A stretch of 8,134 nt of DNA from Acidilobaceae archaeon (GTDB taxonomy: Archaea; Thermoproteota; Thermoprotei_A; Sulfolobales; Acidilobaceae): contig JALURD010000238.1 of the NCBI GenBank assembly GCA_027057815.1, positions 1 through 8,134 of the forward strand. The letters are read 5' to 3'. The first letter of the stretch is position 1. Every line of letters begins with the position of its first letter. The notes beneath the pieces are model-generated. The model saw only the letters and a program-made list of their open reading frames with translations. It was not told the DNA's origin and ran no database searches. Positions 1 to 6,737 of the stretch are shown in pieces. The position numbers and the translations under genes are program-made.

Positions 1-642
1 CGCCCTGCCTACACTCTCCACTATGCCCTTCCGCTTCAACACCCTGACGACCCGGGAGGCCGCGCCTCTATGGGTGAAGTAGACATCCACTCCGTCCCTT
101 GTCCTGATTAGGTCCACAGCGTCGGCCTCAACTCCAGCCTCTTCTATGGCTTCTATGGCTAGCCTCTCAAGCCTACCGGGATCCACTCCCCTAAGCTGGA
201 GCACGGTATCGTACTCGCCGCTGACCTTAGTCTTGCAGGTCGGGCATATGCTCGGCTTCAGCTGCACCTTAACCGGGACCCTCGCCTGCACCTTTACCCC
301 GCCCTCGTCTTCACCCTCAACCAGGAGGGCGACTCGCGTGAGCCAGTCCGGCTTGGATAGGGCCTCGACACCTGCGAGCCTGACCCTCCTGAGGGGTTCA
401 ACGGGCCTAGCCCTACCGAACCACCACTCTATAATCGCCTGAACTGCAGCTTCAAAGCTACCCGCCGGGACCCAGCGGCCTGCCACCCTGACACTCCCGC
501 AGTAGCGGCATACGTCTCCCTGCAGAGTCTCCGGGACCCTGACTACTCCATAAGCCTCCGAGAAGCAGGTAGGGCAGAGGCCTCTGATGAGCCTGTCAGC
601 CTCCCTGCCGCACCTTGCACATACCAGGCGGGCCCCAGGCAA
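1..642 (-). CDS. NMD3-family zinc-finger protein (archaeal NMD3 homologue), 3' end outside window
   Basis: The first 214 residues of an archaeal NMD3-like protein are present; the C-terminus lies beyond position 1. The N-terminus has the cysteine pairs typical of the family: C8-x2-C11G, C23-x2-C26F, C45-x2-C48G and C133-P-T-C136. A YDTVLQLRG segment at about 144-152 matches the conserved Y-x-x-x-x-Q-L-R of NMD3. In eukaryotes NMD3 is the export adaptor of the 60S ribosomal subunit. Archaea have no nucleus, so a role in 50S subunit maturation is the usual inference and is not shown here. The start is TTG at 642, because a GGAGGTC ribosome site (652-658) lies 9 bases upstream and the frame is closed at 664 by the stop of the preceding gene. 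It lies 21 bases after the UPF0148 gene and is probably cotranscribed with it. I am confident of the family; the residues cannot show the exact function. Confidence 0.88.
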   Translation of the reverse strand, partial: MPGARLVCARCGREADRLIRGLCPTCFSEAYGVVRVPETLQGDVCRYCGSVRVAGRWVPAGSFEAAVQAIIEWWFGRARPVEPLRRVRLAGVEALSKPDWLTRVALLVEGEDEGGVKVQARVPVKVQLKPSICPTCKTKVSGEYDTVLQLRGVDPGRLERLAIEAIEEAGVEADAVDLIRTRDGVDVYFTHRGAASRVVRVLKRKGIVESVGRA

Positions 643-663
643 TGCTAAGCTGACCTCCAGCGG

Positions 664-1038
664 TTAGCCCTTGCCCTCCTCGGGGGCCTTCCCCTTCCTT
701 GACTCCCTAAGCTCCCTAATCCTCTCCGCTGTCTCTATGACCTCAAGCCACTCCCTTATCTCGCCGGGCTCGCCGGTCTGCAGCAGCCCCCTTATCCTTG
801 AGGCTGCCTCATACTCGACCATCCTTATCACGGCGTCTATCTCCACCTCACGGGCCTCCTCATCGCTTGATACTATGATTACCCTGCCATGTACGGGACA
901 AACGACCTCCCCACTCCTCAACTTGAAGAGTGGGAGCCCGCAGACGGGGCAAGCCTCTGCGAGCATCGTAGCTCCTTCCTGGAGCAGCGAGACCATCTTC
1001 TTCATTGCCTTAGCCCTGTCGATGCTCTTCTCCATCAC
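664..1038 (-). CDS. UPF0148 family zinc-ribbon protein (Sjogren/scleroderma autoantigen p27 domain)
   Basis: This 124-residue protein has the autoantigen-p27-type layout. An N-terminal helix (about 1-28, with a lysine-rich AMKKMVSLLQEGATML stretch) is followed by a single zinc ribbon C30-P-V-C33 ... C47-P-V-H50, then a charged helical tail (about 65-118) ending in a disordered K/G/E-rich end. The fourth zinc ligand would be histidine rather than cysteine, a form I associate with crenarchaeal members. Its biochemical function is unknown. It is the first gene of a likely two-gene unit with the NMD3 homologue 21 bases downstream, which hints at a job near the ribosome or RNA (inference). The start is either GTG at 1038 or the adjacent ATG at 1035. 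AGGGGTG at 1044-1050 lies 5 or 8 bases upstream respectively, and the longer spacing, as seen in the neighbours, slightly favours the ATG. Confidence 0.9.
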   Translation of the reverse strand: MMEKSIDRAKAMKKMVSLLQEGATMLAEACPVCGLPLFKLRSGEVVCPVHGRVIIVSSDEEAREVEIDAVIRMVEYEAASRIRGLLQTGEPGEIREWLEVIETAERIRELRESRKGKAPEEGKG

Positions 1039-1083
1039 GGAGGCACCCCTGAATCGCTTAGGCCGTAGCCGCTCGTGTATAGA

Positions 1084-1112
1084 CTAGGGGTCGTAGGCTT
1101 AAAGTCCCCTAG
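1084..1112. repeat. 7-base inverted repeat around the divergent promoter
   Basis: CTAGGGG at 1084-1090 is perfectly inverted as CCCCTAG at 1106-1112, with 15 bases between the arms. The gap contains the CTTAAAG TATA-like element. A dyad spanning a TATA box is the usual shape of an archaeal repressor site, but a 7-base arm can arise by chance in GC-rich DNA, and no regulator gene lies next to it. Confidence 0.4.
1098..1104. promoter_or_regulatory. Shared TATA-like element between divergent UPF0148 and UPF0147 genes
   Basis: The CTTAAAG element reads as AGGCTTAAAGT on the plus strand and ACTTTAAGCCT on the minus strand, so it can act as a TATA box in either direction. Counting about 26 bases from it puts transcript starts near 1127 (plus) and 1075 (minus), leaving short leaders before both genes. 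It lies inside an inverted repeat, CTAGGGG (1084-1090) and CCCCTAG (1106-1112), which could be an operator. Direction and use are inferred from spacing only. Confidence 0.45.
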
Positions 1113-1182
1113 CGCCCGCACCGACACCACGGCGGCCTAGTAGTGGCCGCCGCCATGGATAAAGTTTAGGGGGTGAAGGGCG

Positions 1183-1458
1183 GTGGCCGTCAAGCCTCCC
1201 GTGGATAACGAGGCTAAGATAAGGATGGCCATGCAGATCCTCGTGGGCATAGTAAACGACACGAGCGTCCCGAGGAACATCAGGAGAGCGGCTGCCAACG
1301 CGTTGACAGCCCTGAGGGACCTGAGCCTCTCGCCCGGCGTCAGGGCTGCCAACGCAATCAGCGCCTTGGACGAGGTGAGCCAGGACCCTAACATGCCCAC
1401 GCATGCACGGACGAGGATATGGCAGGCTATAACCATACTGGAGACCGTCAAGGATTAA
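1183..1458 (+). CDS. UPF0147 family protein
   Basis: This small all-helical protein of 91 residues belongs to UPF0147, a family found in archaea with no known function. It shows the family pattern of amphipathic helices: residues about 10-27 with IRMAMQILVGIVND, then VPRNIRRAAANALTAL, then a second similar repeat LSPGVRAANAISALDEV, then HARTRIWQAITILE. The two middle helices look like an internal duplication (RRAAANALTAL and VRAANAISAL). The predicted start is GTG at 1183, with GGTGA at 1172-1176 ending 6 bases upstream. Transcription probably starts from the shared promoter near 1100. Length and sequence fit the family closely. Its divergent position next to UPF0148 and NMD3 may reflect a common control, but nothing in the sequence states its role. 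Confidence 0.92.
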   Translation: MAVKPPVDNEAKIRMAMQILVGIVNDTSVPRNIRRAAANALTALRDLSLSPGVRAANAISALDEVSQDPNMPTHARTRIWQAITILETVKD

Positions 1459-1483
1459 GCTATTCAGCGGTTTTCAGAAATTG

Positions 1484-1490
1484 TTTTAAA
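1484..1490 (+). promoter_or_regulatory. TATA box of the sulfurtransferase operon
   Basis: TTTTAAA in an AT-rich stretch lies 93 bases before the chosen rhodanese start. The expected transcript start is near 1513, giving a leader of about 70 bases. This places the earlier in-frame TTG at 1502 before the transcript begins, which argues against that longer start. A weak 5-base inverted repeat, AACTC (1492-1496) and GAGTT (1504-1508), lies between the TATA box and the predicted start site. Confidence 0.5.
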
Positions 1491-1582
1491 CAACTCTTAA
1501 TTTGAGTTTTCCTAACACGTCCTCCCCACCTAGCCATAGGCTAACGCCTCCTGAAGCCTCCCACTTATTGAGGTGCACAGGA

Positions 1583-2434
1583 TTGAGCGGAAGAGTTGGA
1601 CCCCTAGTCGAGCCCGACTGGCTTGACAAGCACCTGGGAGAGGAGGACGTTAAAGTCGTGGAGGTGGACTACGACCCCGAGACTGCTTATAGAGTGGGCC
1701 ACATACCGGGTGCCTTCCTTATAGACTGGAAGAGGGATCTCAACAAGTACCCGGAGAGGGACATTATAGACCAGTACGGCTTTGAGTCGCTCATGAGGAG
1801 GCTGGGTATAAGGAATAGTGATGCAGTGATCCTCTACGGCGACTATAATAACTGGTTTGCGGCATTTGCTTACTGGATTTTCAAGATCTACGGCCACGAT
1901 AATGTCGCACTCCTGAACGGCGGCAGGAAGAAGTGGATAGAGACGAGTAGGCCGATGACCCGAGAGGAGCCTAGGGCCACGGAATCCGACTACAGGGTAA
2001 CGAAAGTGGACCTTTCCCTCAGAGCCCTCTTCATAGATGTTCTCCGCAACTTGTGGAGGCGCGATGTAGTCCTAGTAGACGTTAGGAGCCCCGACGAGTA
2101 CGCGGGGAGAGTGACCGCCCCTCCAGAGTATCCAAACGAGCAGGCACAGAGAGGAGGCCATATACCCGGAGCCGTCAACATACCCTGGTCTATAGCTGTG
2201 AGGGAAGACGGCACCTTCAAGCCCCTGGAGGAGTTGAGGAGGGTCTACGCGGAGAAGGGCGTGACGCCTGACAGGGAGGTCATAGTCTACTGCAGGATCG
2301 GCGAGAGAGCTGCGTTCACGTTCTATGTTCTCAGGGAGCTACTCGGATACCCAAGGGTTAGAGTCTACGACGGCTCCTGGAGCGAGTGGGGCAACATGGT
2401 CGGGGCCCCCGTCAAGACCGGTGAGGAGCCTTGA
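1583..2434 (+). CDS. Thiosulfate sulfurtransferase (two-domain rhodanese)
   Basis: A tandem rhodanese of 283 residues, the usual length for the family. It moves a sulfane sulfur from a donor such as thiosulfate or 3-mercaptopyruvate onto an active-site cysteine and then to an acceptor. Each domain has the rhodanese HIPGA motif (about H40 and H193). The N-terminal domain is inactive, with Asp87 in GDYNNW at the place of the cysteine. The C-terminal domain has Cys237 in the loop CRIGER, the form seen in thiosulfate:cyanide sulfurtransferases. There is no signal peptide, so it is cytoplasmic. The start is TTG at 1583, with GAGGTG at 1570-1575 ending 7 bases upstream. The frame stays open back to a TTG at 1502, but those 27 extra residues are low in family similarity and lie partly before the predicted transcript start. 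Its stop overlaps the start of the TusA-like gene. Donor and acceptor in the cell are unknown. Confidence 0.92.
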   Translation: MSGRVGPLVEPDWLDKHLGEEDVKVVEVDYDPETAYRVGHIPGAFLIDWKRDLNKYPERDIIDQYGFESLMRRLGIRNSDAVILYGDYNNWFAAFAYWIFKIYGHDNVALLNGGRKKWIETSRPMTREEPRATESDYRVTKVDLSLRALFIDVLRNLWRRDVVLVDVRSPDEYAGRVTAPPEYPNEQAQRGGHIPGAVNIPWSIAVREDGTFKPLEELRRVYAEKGVTPDREVIVYCRIGERAAFTFYVLRELLGYPRVRVYDGSWSEWGNMVGAPVKTGEEP

Positions 2435-2685
2435 ACCCTGAGAGCGTGGTCCTCATCGACCTCAGGAGGGTTGAAGATAAGTGCGGAGCCAACAAACTCG
2501 AAGCATTCCAGTCCTACATATTCTCAACCGCCAGGCCCGGGGTCACCTACAAGGTTGTGTCGAGGGATCCCGACACTTGGTACTCGCTTAAGTCCTTAGC
2601 CAGAGACTACGGCTTCGAGGTACTAGGCGAGGGTAAAGACGAAGAGTCAGGATACTACTACGTACTCCTCAAGTTAAGGGCTTGA
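2431..2685 (+). CDS. TusA/SirA-like small sulfur-carrier protein (divergent)
   Basis: This 84-residue protein follows the TusA plan: strand VLIDLRRV, a cysteine (C18), a helix (about 21-34), the turn R-P-G (35-37), strand TYKVVSRDP, helix SLKSLARDYG, then a C-terminal strand SGYYYVLLKL. In TusA the cysteine sits in a CPxP motif and accepts persulfide. Here it is C-G-A-N, so the prolines are missing. The start is TTG at 2431, overlapping the rhodanese stop as TTGA, with GGTGAGGAG directly upstream inside the rhodanese gene. The two proteins must therefore be made from one message. Rhodanese and TusA pairs pass sulfur in known archaeal and bacterial systems, so a relay from rhodanese Cys237 to C18 is a reasonable inference. 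The fold call rests on pattern, not on a search. The last 17 bases overlap the convergent DUF255 pseudogene. Confidence 0.6.
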   Translation: MNPESVVLIDLRRVEDKCGANKLEAFQSYIFSTARPGVTYKVVSRDPDTWYSLKSLARDYGFEVLGEGKDEESGYYYVLLKLRA

Positions 2686-3535
2686 ATCTCCTTCTCTCCA
2701 CGTACTTCAGAGCCTTGGATGGCTCTTTCGTTGGCAACTCACACACGCCCTCCTCGCATACGTAGATAGTAGCATCTCCATCGATCGGCGGCATGCTCCT
2801 AACGTAGCTTGTAGAGGACCATAGGTAGCCTCCACGTCTATTCACCATTACGGTGGCGTAGAATTGTAGCTTACTGAGATCCTCGAGGGCCTCCCCAAAG
2901 CCCCTCCCCACTGCAACTACAACATAAAAAAAGCTGGACCCCTGACTAGGCCTAACGCCACGGCCATGTAAGAGTACCTAAGAGGTCAGGCTCAACGTGG
3001 CCAGCAACGGCTCCTTACTGTCCTGCGCTCAGACTCCCTTAATGCCTTATCACTTAGTAAGCCGCCTAGCCTCCACATAACCTCAACCGCGGCCGCGTAA
3101 CCGTTCAGGAGTGACCCACGTAGACCTCCATGAGACTGCTAGGCCTGTAGCGTAGCTCCCCACCGCTACCCTGGAATTGCCCAGGGATCCTTCGAGCGAT
3201 ACAGTGGGCCAGCTCGAGCACGTCGTCGCGGCCGTAGCTGAATGTAGTGCTAATAGGCCTAGTGAGAGGTGCACGTAGTCCAGAAGCATTTCCTCCACGC
3301 AAGCCCCGCCGCTTCAGACCCTGTAGACTATACAACCGCCGATCAGTCTAGACGCAGCGCCACTGTTGACTTCAAGGACAAGGTCTAGGTCTTCCTGAGT
3401 CTCCCCAGCCTCTTTTTCGGCGTAGGACCAGTCCACCCACTCTACTGGGTCACACGCGCACATCCTGAGGTATGGGCTCGATAAGCTGGTCAGCCTGTTG
3501 GGCTTAGTACACCCGCTCACGATTGCTAAAGTCAT
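2669..3535 (-). pseudogene. Decayed DUF255/YyaL-type thioredoxin-domain protein
   Basis: This is a broken remnant of a gene whose intact form encodes about 640-690 residues; here only about 870 bases remain. Four pieces match the family in the right order. At 3535-3410 there is the N-terminal signature PNRLTSLSSPYLR...DPVEWVDW. At about 3293-3240 LLDYVHLSLGLLALHS matches the LxDYAxLxxGLLALY segment. At 3237-3200 the match continues, shifted in frame, as YGRDDVLELAHCIARRI. At 2930-2669 is the C-terminus, with DGDATIYVCEEGVCELPT. Stops interrupt the reading between pieces (for example after IVYRV near 3314, after VYVGHS near 3105 and after RSRCWPR near 2981). The family's CxxC-type active segment (GYSACHWCHVM in intact members) is absent. 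The deletion of roughly 1.1 kb must lie between about 3410 and 3300. No functional product is expected. Three open stretches of 71-80 codons inside it are fragments, not separate genes. Confidence 0.82.
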
Positions 3536-3648
3536 TAGCGGCCTACTAGGGGAGGACTAACCGTTTGAAGGCTTCAAGTGTAGGTTAGAAAGAAGGCATC
3601 CCCGGCCTGTTTAAAAGGTGGAAGGCTTTAGGGGTGTGTGCTTTTGTG
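3536..3648. other. Short intergenic stretch between pseudogene and membrane protein gene
   Basis: These 113 bases hold no supported gene. GTTTAAAAG at about 3608-3616 (CTTTTAAAC on the minus strand) lies about 75 bases upstream of the pseudogene's former start and may be its old TATA box. A weak T-rich run on the plus strand has no paired stem. No clear terminator for the acylase/membrane protein transcript was found. Confidence 0.4.
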
Positions 3649-4026
3649 TTATTCCCGTCTGCCCTCCTCCTTCTCGGGTCTTGTGCTGAAGTATATGAGC
3701 GTCGATATCGCAGCTGCTGTTATGAGTGCTATCAGGAAGGTTACAGCGTAAGCTGCGGCCGCAGGCAGGCCTGCTATGCTGGCTGTGAGAGATATCATCT
3801 TCAGGGATCCGGGATATACAGCCCCCACTGTCATGTATGCTAGTGCTAGCCATGCGAGCCCAGCGAGAATTCCCCGAGAGAGAGCCGCCGCCAGGGATCC
3901 CGCTCCGTAGCTGGCCACCGCCGCTGCCAACGCCACAGCCAGCGGGATGTGGCCTGCCAGGTAGTCAACCACTAAGCCTACCAGAATGCCTGCCAATGTA
4001 AGCGCTAGAGCCCTCACACGCCTCAC
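3649..4026 (-). CDS. Small integral membrane protein of unknown function, coupled to the acylase gene
   Basis: I do not recognise this 125-residue protein. It is very rich in Ala, Leu, Gly and Ile and has four or possibly five membrane segments: about 6-25, 27-49, 52-71 and a long stretch 78-114 that may hold two. The first residues are basic (MRRVR). The C-terminal tail, RPEKEEGRRE, is charged and probably cytoplasmic. There are no cysteines and no charged residue in the later membrane segments; D21 lies in the first. The start is GTG at 4026, overlapping the acylase stop as GTGA, so translation is likely coupled; a second GTG three codons later is also possible. The coupling suggests that it helps the exported acylase, for example as a membrane partner, but this is inference. 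The bias toward hydrophobic residues makes any distant similarity unreliable. Confidence 0.75.
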   Translation of the reverse strand: MRRVRALALTLAGILVGLVVDYLAGHIPLAVALAAAVASYGAGSLAAALSRGILAGLAWLALAYMTVGAVYPGSLKMISLTASIAGLPAAAAYAVTFLIALITAAAISTLIYFSTRPEKEEGRRE

Positions 4027-6590
4027 CCCACAGGCTCGAACGTCATTACTCCCTGTGGCTCCTTGATGTCGTCCGGCTTCTCTGCACAGGTGAATTTGAG
4101 ATACTCGTAGTTGAGCCAGATGTCTATCCAGTCGTCATAGTGCTCACTCACGGGGTTCCCGCTCTGGCCGCCTGGATAGACTCCATACATATTGCACGAC
4201 TCAGGCGAGTCCATGAGCGTCACTATCCTCCAGCTGGGTCCGTGGCGCACCTTAGTCTCCTCATCTAAGGCCTTCAAGTCCCACGGGAAGGGGGCATTCA
4301 TGAGAATGTGCGATCCTCCATCCTCCGGGTAGGGGCCTCTGGAGAGCGGCTCCAGGCCCGAGAGGTGGGCCAGCAGTAACTGGTGGACTCTGCCCCACTT
4401 CCACTCATTCATGTCGGGGCCCAGCTTTTCCTCCAGGGCCGCGAGCGCTTTCTCGAGCGCGCGTAGGACGGTTGCCTCGAATCCTCCCGGGAACCACTTG
4501 GAGTCCCTCGCCTCTTTTATCAGGTATATCGTTGTAGCTGTGGGCGGGTACACTCGGTATTTTACTCCGTGGCTGACTAGGTAGTCCTTATACATTTCAT
4601 CCTGGAGCGCCGAGAACCACGCCCACCATAGGGTTGGGGCCACCTCATCCTTGTCCATGCGGTAGTCCCACTGCGACAGGATCCTCACAGCCTCCGCCGC
4701 CTTCCCCGATACCTTGCCCTCAACTGCCTTTAGCATTATCGGTAATACCATGGAGGCGCCCCAATCGAATATATCGGCCTGGTATCTCTTCATATCTTCA
4801 ACGCTATGCTTCTCCTTGGACATCAGATCCCTAAAGATGGCCTGAGCCCTGTTAGGGGTGTCCCACCAGGCGCCCAGTATGAAGTACGGGTAGTATGGAC
4901 CCACGGACATCTGGTTGGGAGCGGCAAGGAAGCCTCTCTCAGGGTTGACAGCGTGTGGTACATCCTCGAAGGGGATATAGCCTACCCAGTCGTATGCCCC
5001 CGTACCGTTTAACACTGACCTACTGCTGACCACCAACACCTCCCTGCCGTCGGGGAGTGTTACCTTGCGGAGTGGGAAGAGGCCCGGCTCGTAGACCGCT
5101 ATGTTGCCGTATACGTCAGCGTACATGAAGTTCTGAGACGGAACATCCCAGTACTTCAGTGCCTCTATGTATTCCTGGAGGTTCCTGGCCTTGTTGAGGA
5201 GGTAAATAGCTATGACCTCCCTGGTGACGCCGCTCCCGTCGTTCTTGAAGCCAGCGTTACCCGTCCACCTAAACGATATGGTTAACCCCTTTCTAGTGAG
5301 CACTGGACCATGGACTGTCTCGTAGACCGTGAGCTCGTAGTCCTCCCCACCCTTGACCTTTATGACCTCCTTTATCACATTCATCCTCTTCCACGTGCCG
5401 TTATGATAGTACAGCGTTGGGTCGTCGGGGTTAACTTGCTCCACGTAGAAGTCCATAACGCCTATCTGAGTGTTAGTGAGCCCCCACGATATGTACCTGT
5501 TATACCCTATTATGACGAATGGTATTCCCGGGAGTGTGACCCCGTAGACGTTCAGCTCTCCGGGGACGTAGATGTGTATTGCGAACCAGAGTGAGGGCAT
5601 ATTAAGTTGCAGGTGAGGGTCATCGGCCATCATCGCGGCTCCATGGATGCTCCTGCTAGGTGCGACGGCCCAGTTGTTGCTCCCGATTTCTCTGGGCCTC
5701 TCGCCTACCAACTCTAAAATGTCTAGCACTGCCTCCTCGAGCTTGCTGGCGAAGTCTGGGTCGCTGAAGTTAAGCCCAGTTGCCCAGGTGTCGAACCAGT
5801 TGAGGCTCCTCAGGTAATATGGATCAACGTTGATCCTCTTACCATTGATCTCCCCGTCGCCCGGGACGACTGTGACGTTGTCGCTATAGTATGGGTGAAC
5901 GGGCCAGAGGGTGTTGACGTCCTCGGGTCCCAGCTTGGTTACTAGGTAGGAGAGTATTAGGGGCTGCCAGAAATTCGTCAGGCCCCAGGCCATGTATTTG
6001 GCCCAAACAATGGTGTCTGCGGGTGTCCAGGGTTCCGGCTCGTATCCCATGAGCTTGAACATTAGGGGCAGCCTACCAGTCTTCTTCATGTGCTCTATAG
6101 CGTCGTTAACCCCCTGACTGTAGGCTTCGAGGAGCTGGTATATGTCCGGCCTATTCTCCTTGAGCCACGCAGCCGTGGCCTCGGCCGACCTCCTAAGCCC
6201 TATCGTGCGCATGTAGATGTCCGTCTTCAGCGCGTCCTCACCGATGACTTCTGCCAGCCTCCCCGAGGCGAGCCTCCTCTGAATGTCCATCTGCCAAAGC
6301 CTGAACCAAGCATGAACATAGCCCACGGCATAGAATGCGTCCCTCTCATTCTCGGCGAAAACGTGTGGAACATAGTTCTCATCAAAGACCACCTTAACAG
6401 GGCCCTGTAGGTGACCGCTCTCTATCCTCATCTCTCCACGTACAACGCCTACAAGAGCCGACACCGTGACTCCCCTGAATGGATCCATCAGAGAGAGGAG
6501 CTGGCCGAAGGGCGTGCCAGCGATCAAACCAACAACAAGGATGACACCTGCCACCCCGGCTAGCCTGCCCAGGAAGCCTCTAGCCCACAA
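4023..6590 (-). CDS. Penicillin acylase family N-terminal nucleophile hydrolase, exported
   Basis: An 855-residue precursor of the penicillin amidase family (S45), which cleaves amide bonds of N-acylated compounds such as beta-lactams or acyl-homoserine lactones; the true substrate is not evident. Residues about 9-29 form a hydrophobic signal or anchor, after which the protein would lie outside the cell. The precursor should cut itself at Gly303/Ser304 (GSNNWAV), making Ser304 the nucleophile at the start of the beta chain. Asn559 in APNQ fits the oxyanion asparagine. The C-terminal GGQSGNPVSEHYDDW (807-821) is a family signature. Four N-x-S/T sites (N238, N274, N397, N528) and only two cysteines (C799, C835), which could form a disulfide, fit an extracellular enzyme. 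The start is TTG at 6590, with GAGGGTG at 6599-6605 and an in-frame stop just before it. It is first in an operon with the small membrane protein. Confidence 0.93.
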   Translation of the reverse strand: MWARGFLGRLAGVAGVILVVGLIAGTPFGQLLSLMDPFRGVTVSALVGVVRGEMRIESGHLQGPVKVVFDENYVPHVFAENERDAFYAVGYVHAWFRLWQMDIQRRLASGRLAEVIGEDALKTDIYMRTIGLRRSAEATAAWLKENRPDIYQLLEAYSQGVNDAIEHMKKTGRLPLMFKLMGYEPEPWTPADTIVWAKYMAWGLTNFWQPLILSYLVTKLGPEDVNTLWPVHPYYSDNVTVVPGDGEINGKRINVDPYYLRSLNWFDTWATGLNFSDPDFASKLEEAVLDILELVGERPREIGSNNWAVAPSRSIHGAAMMADDPHLQLNMPSLWFAIHIYVPGELNVYGVTLPGIPFVIIGYNRYISWGLTNTQIGVMDFYVEQVNPDDPTLYYHNGTWKRMNVIKEVIKVKGGEDYELTVYETVHGPVLTRKGLTISFRWTGNAGFKNDGSGVTREVIAIYLLNKARNLQEYIEALKYWDVPSQNFMYADVYGNIAVYEPGLFPLRKVTLPDGREVLVVSSRSVLNGTGAYDWVGYIPFEDVPHAVNPERGFLAAPNQMSVGPYYPYFILGAWWDTPNRAQAIFRDLMSKEKHSVEDMKRYQADIFDWGASMVLPIMLKAVEGKVSGKAAEAVRILSQWDYRMDKDEVAPTLWWAWFSALQDEMYKDYLVSHGVKYRVYPPTATTIYLIKEARDSKWFPGGFEATVLRALEKALAALEEKLGPDMNEWKWGRVHQLLLAHLSGLEPLSRGPYPEDGGSHILMNAPFPWDLKALDEETKVRHGPSWRIVTLMDSPESCNMYGVYPGGQSGNPVSEHYDDWIDIWLNYEYLKFTCAEKPDDIKEPQGVMTFEPVG

Positions 6591-6614
6591 TCAGTGCACA
6601 CCCTCACGTAAATC

Positions 6615-6648
6615 AATAAAACTTAACCTTGGGAATAAAATGCATGCA
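6615..6648 (-). promoter_or_regulatory. Promoter region of the acylase operon with two TATA-like boxes
   Basis: TTTTATT occurs twice on the minus strand, at 6640-6634 and 6621-6615. The distal box predicts a transcript start near 6612, leaving a leader that includes the ribosome site, and is the better candidate. The proximal box would give an almost leaderless message. A palindrome TGCATGCA (6641-6648) touches the distal box on its upstream side, where the BRE normally sits, and could be a regulator site. All of this is read from spacing. Confidence 0.45.
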
Positions 6649-6737
6649 CAAGCCAAGAATAAGTATCGAAGTAAGATTCACCTCGAACCCTATAATCCTC
6701 CGCAAACTAAGTCTGATACCCGTTTTGGAGCTAGCAC
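6649..6737. other. Rest of the intergenic region between acylase promoter and MNT gene
   Basis: No gene or RNA is supported in these bases. They are AT-richer than the genes and lie between the acylase promoter and the end of the upstream nucleotidyltransferase gene. I saw no stem-and-T-run terminator. Confidence 0.35.

Noticed and set aside
146..442. Plus-strand open frame of 98 codons
   Set aside because: It lies opposite the NMD3 coding frame, which has clear zinc-finger motifs. The plus-strand product is Ser/Pro/Thr-rich and resembles no family.
671..1087. Plus-strand open frame of 138 codons
   Set aside because: It lies antisense to the well-supported UPF0148 gene and has no ribosome site or recognisable domain.
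1099..1451. Two minus-strand open frames opposite UPF0147
   Set aside because: They are antisense to a conserved family member and their products have no family features.
1502..1582. N-terminal extension of the rhodanese from TTG 1502
   Set aside because: The extension does not resemble the family, begins before the predicted transcript start, and lacks a ribosome site. TTG 1583 has GAGGTG at the right distance.
3083..3535. Three short minus-strand open frames taken as separate genes
   Set aside because: In order and across frames they match parts of one DUF255 protein, so they are pieces of a pseudogene.
3611..3853. Open frames on both strands at the end of the membrane protein gene
   Set aside because: The plus-strand frame is cysteine-rich with no ribosome site, and both overlap the hydrophobic coding frame coupled to the acylase.
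4634..6410. Several plus-strand open frames opposite the acylase
   Set aside because: They are antisense to an 855-codon gene with clear family signatures and show no coding signs of their own.
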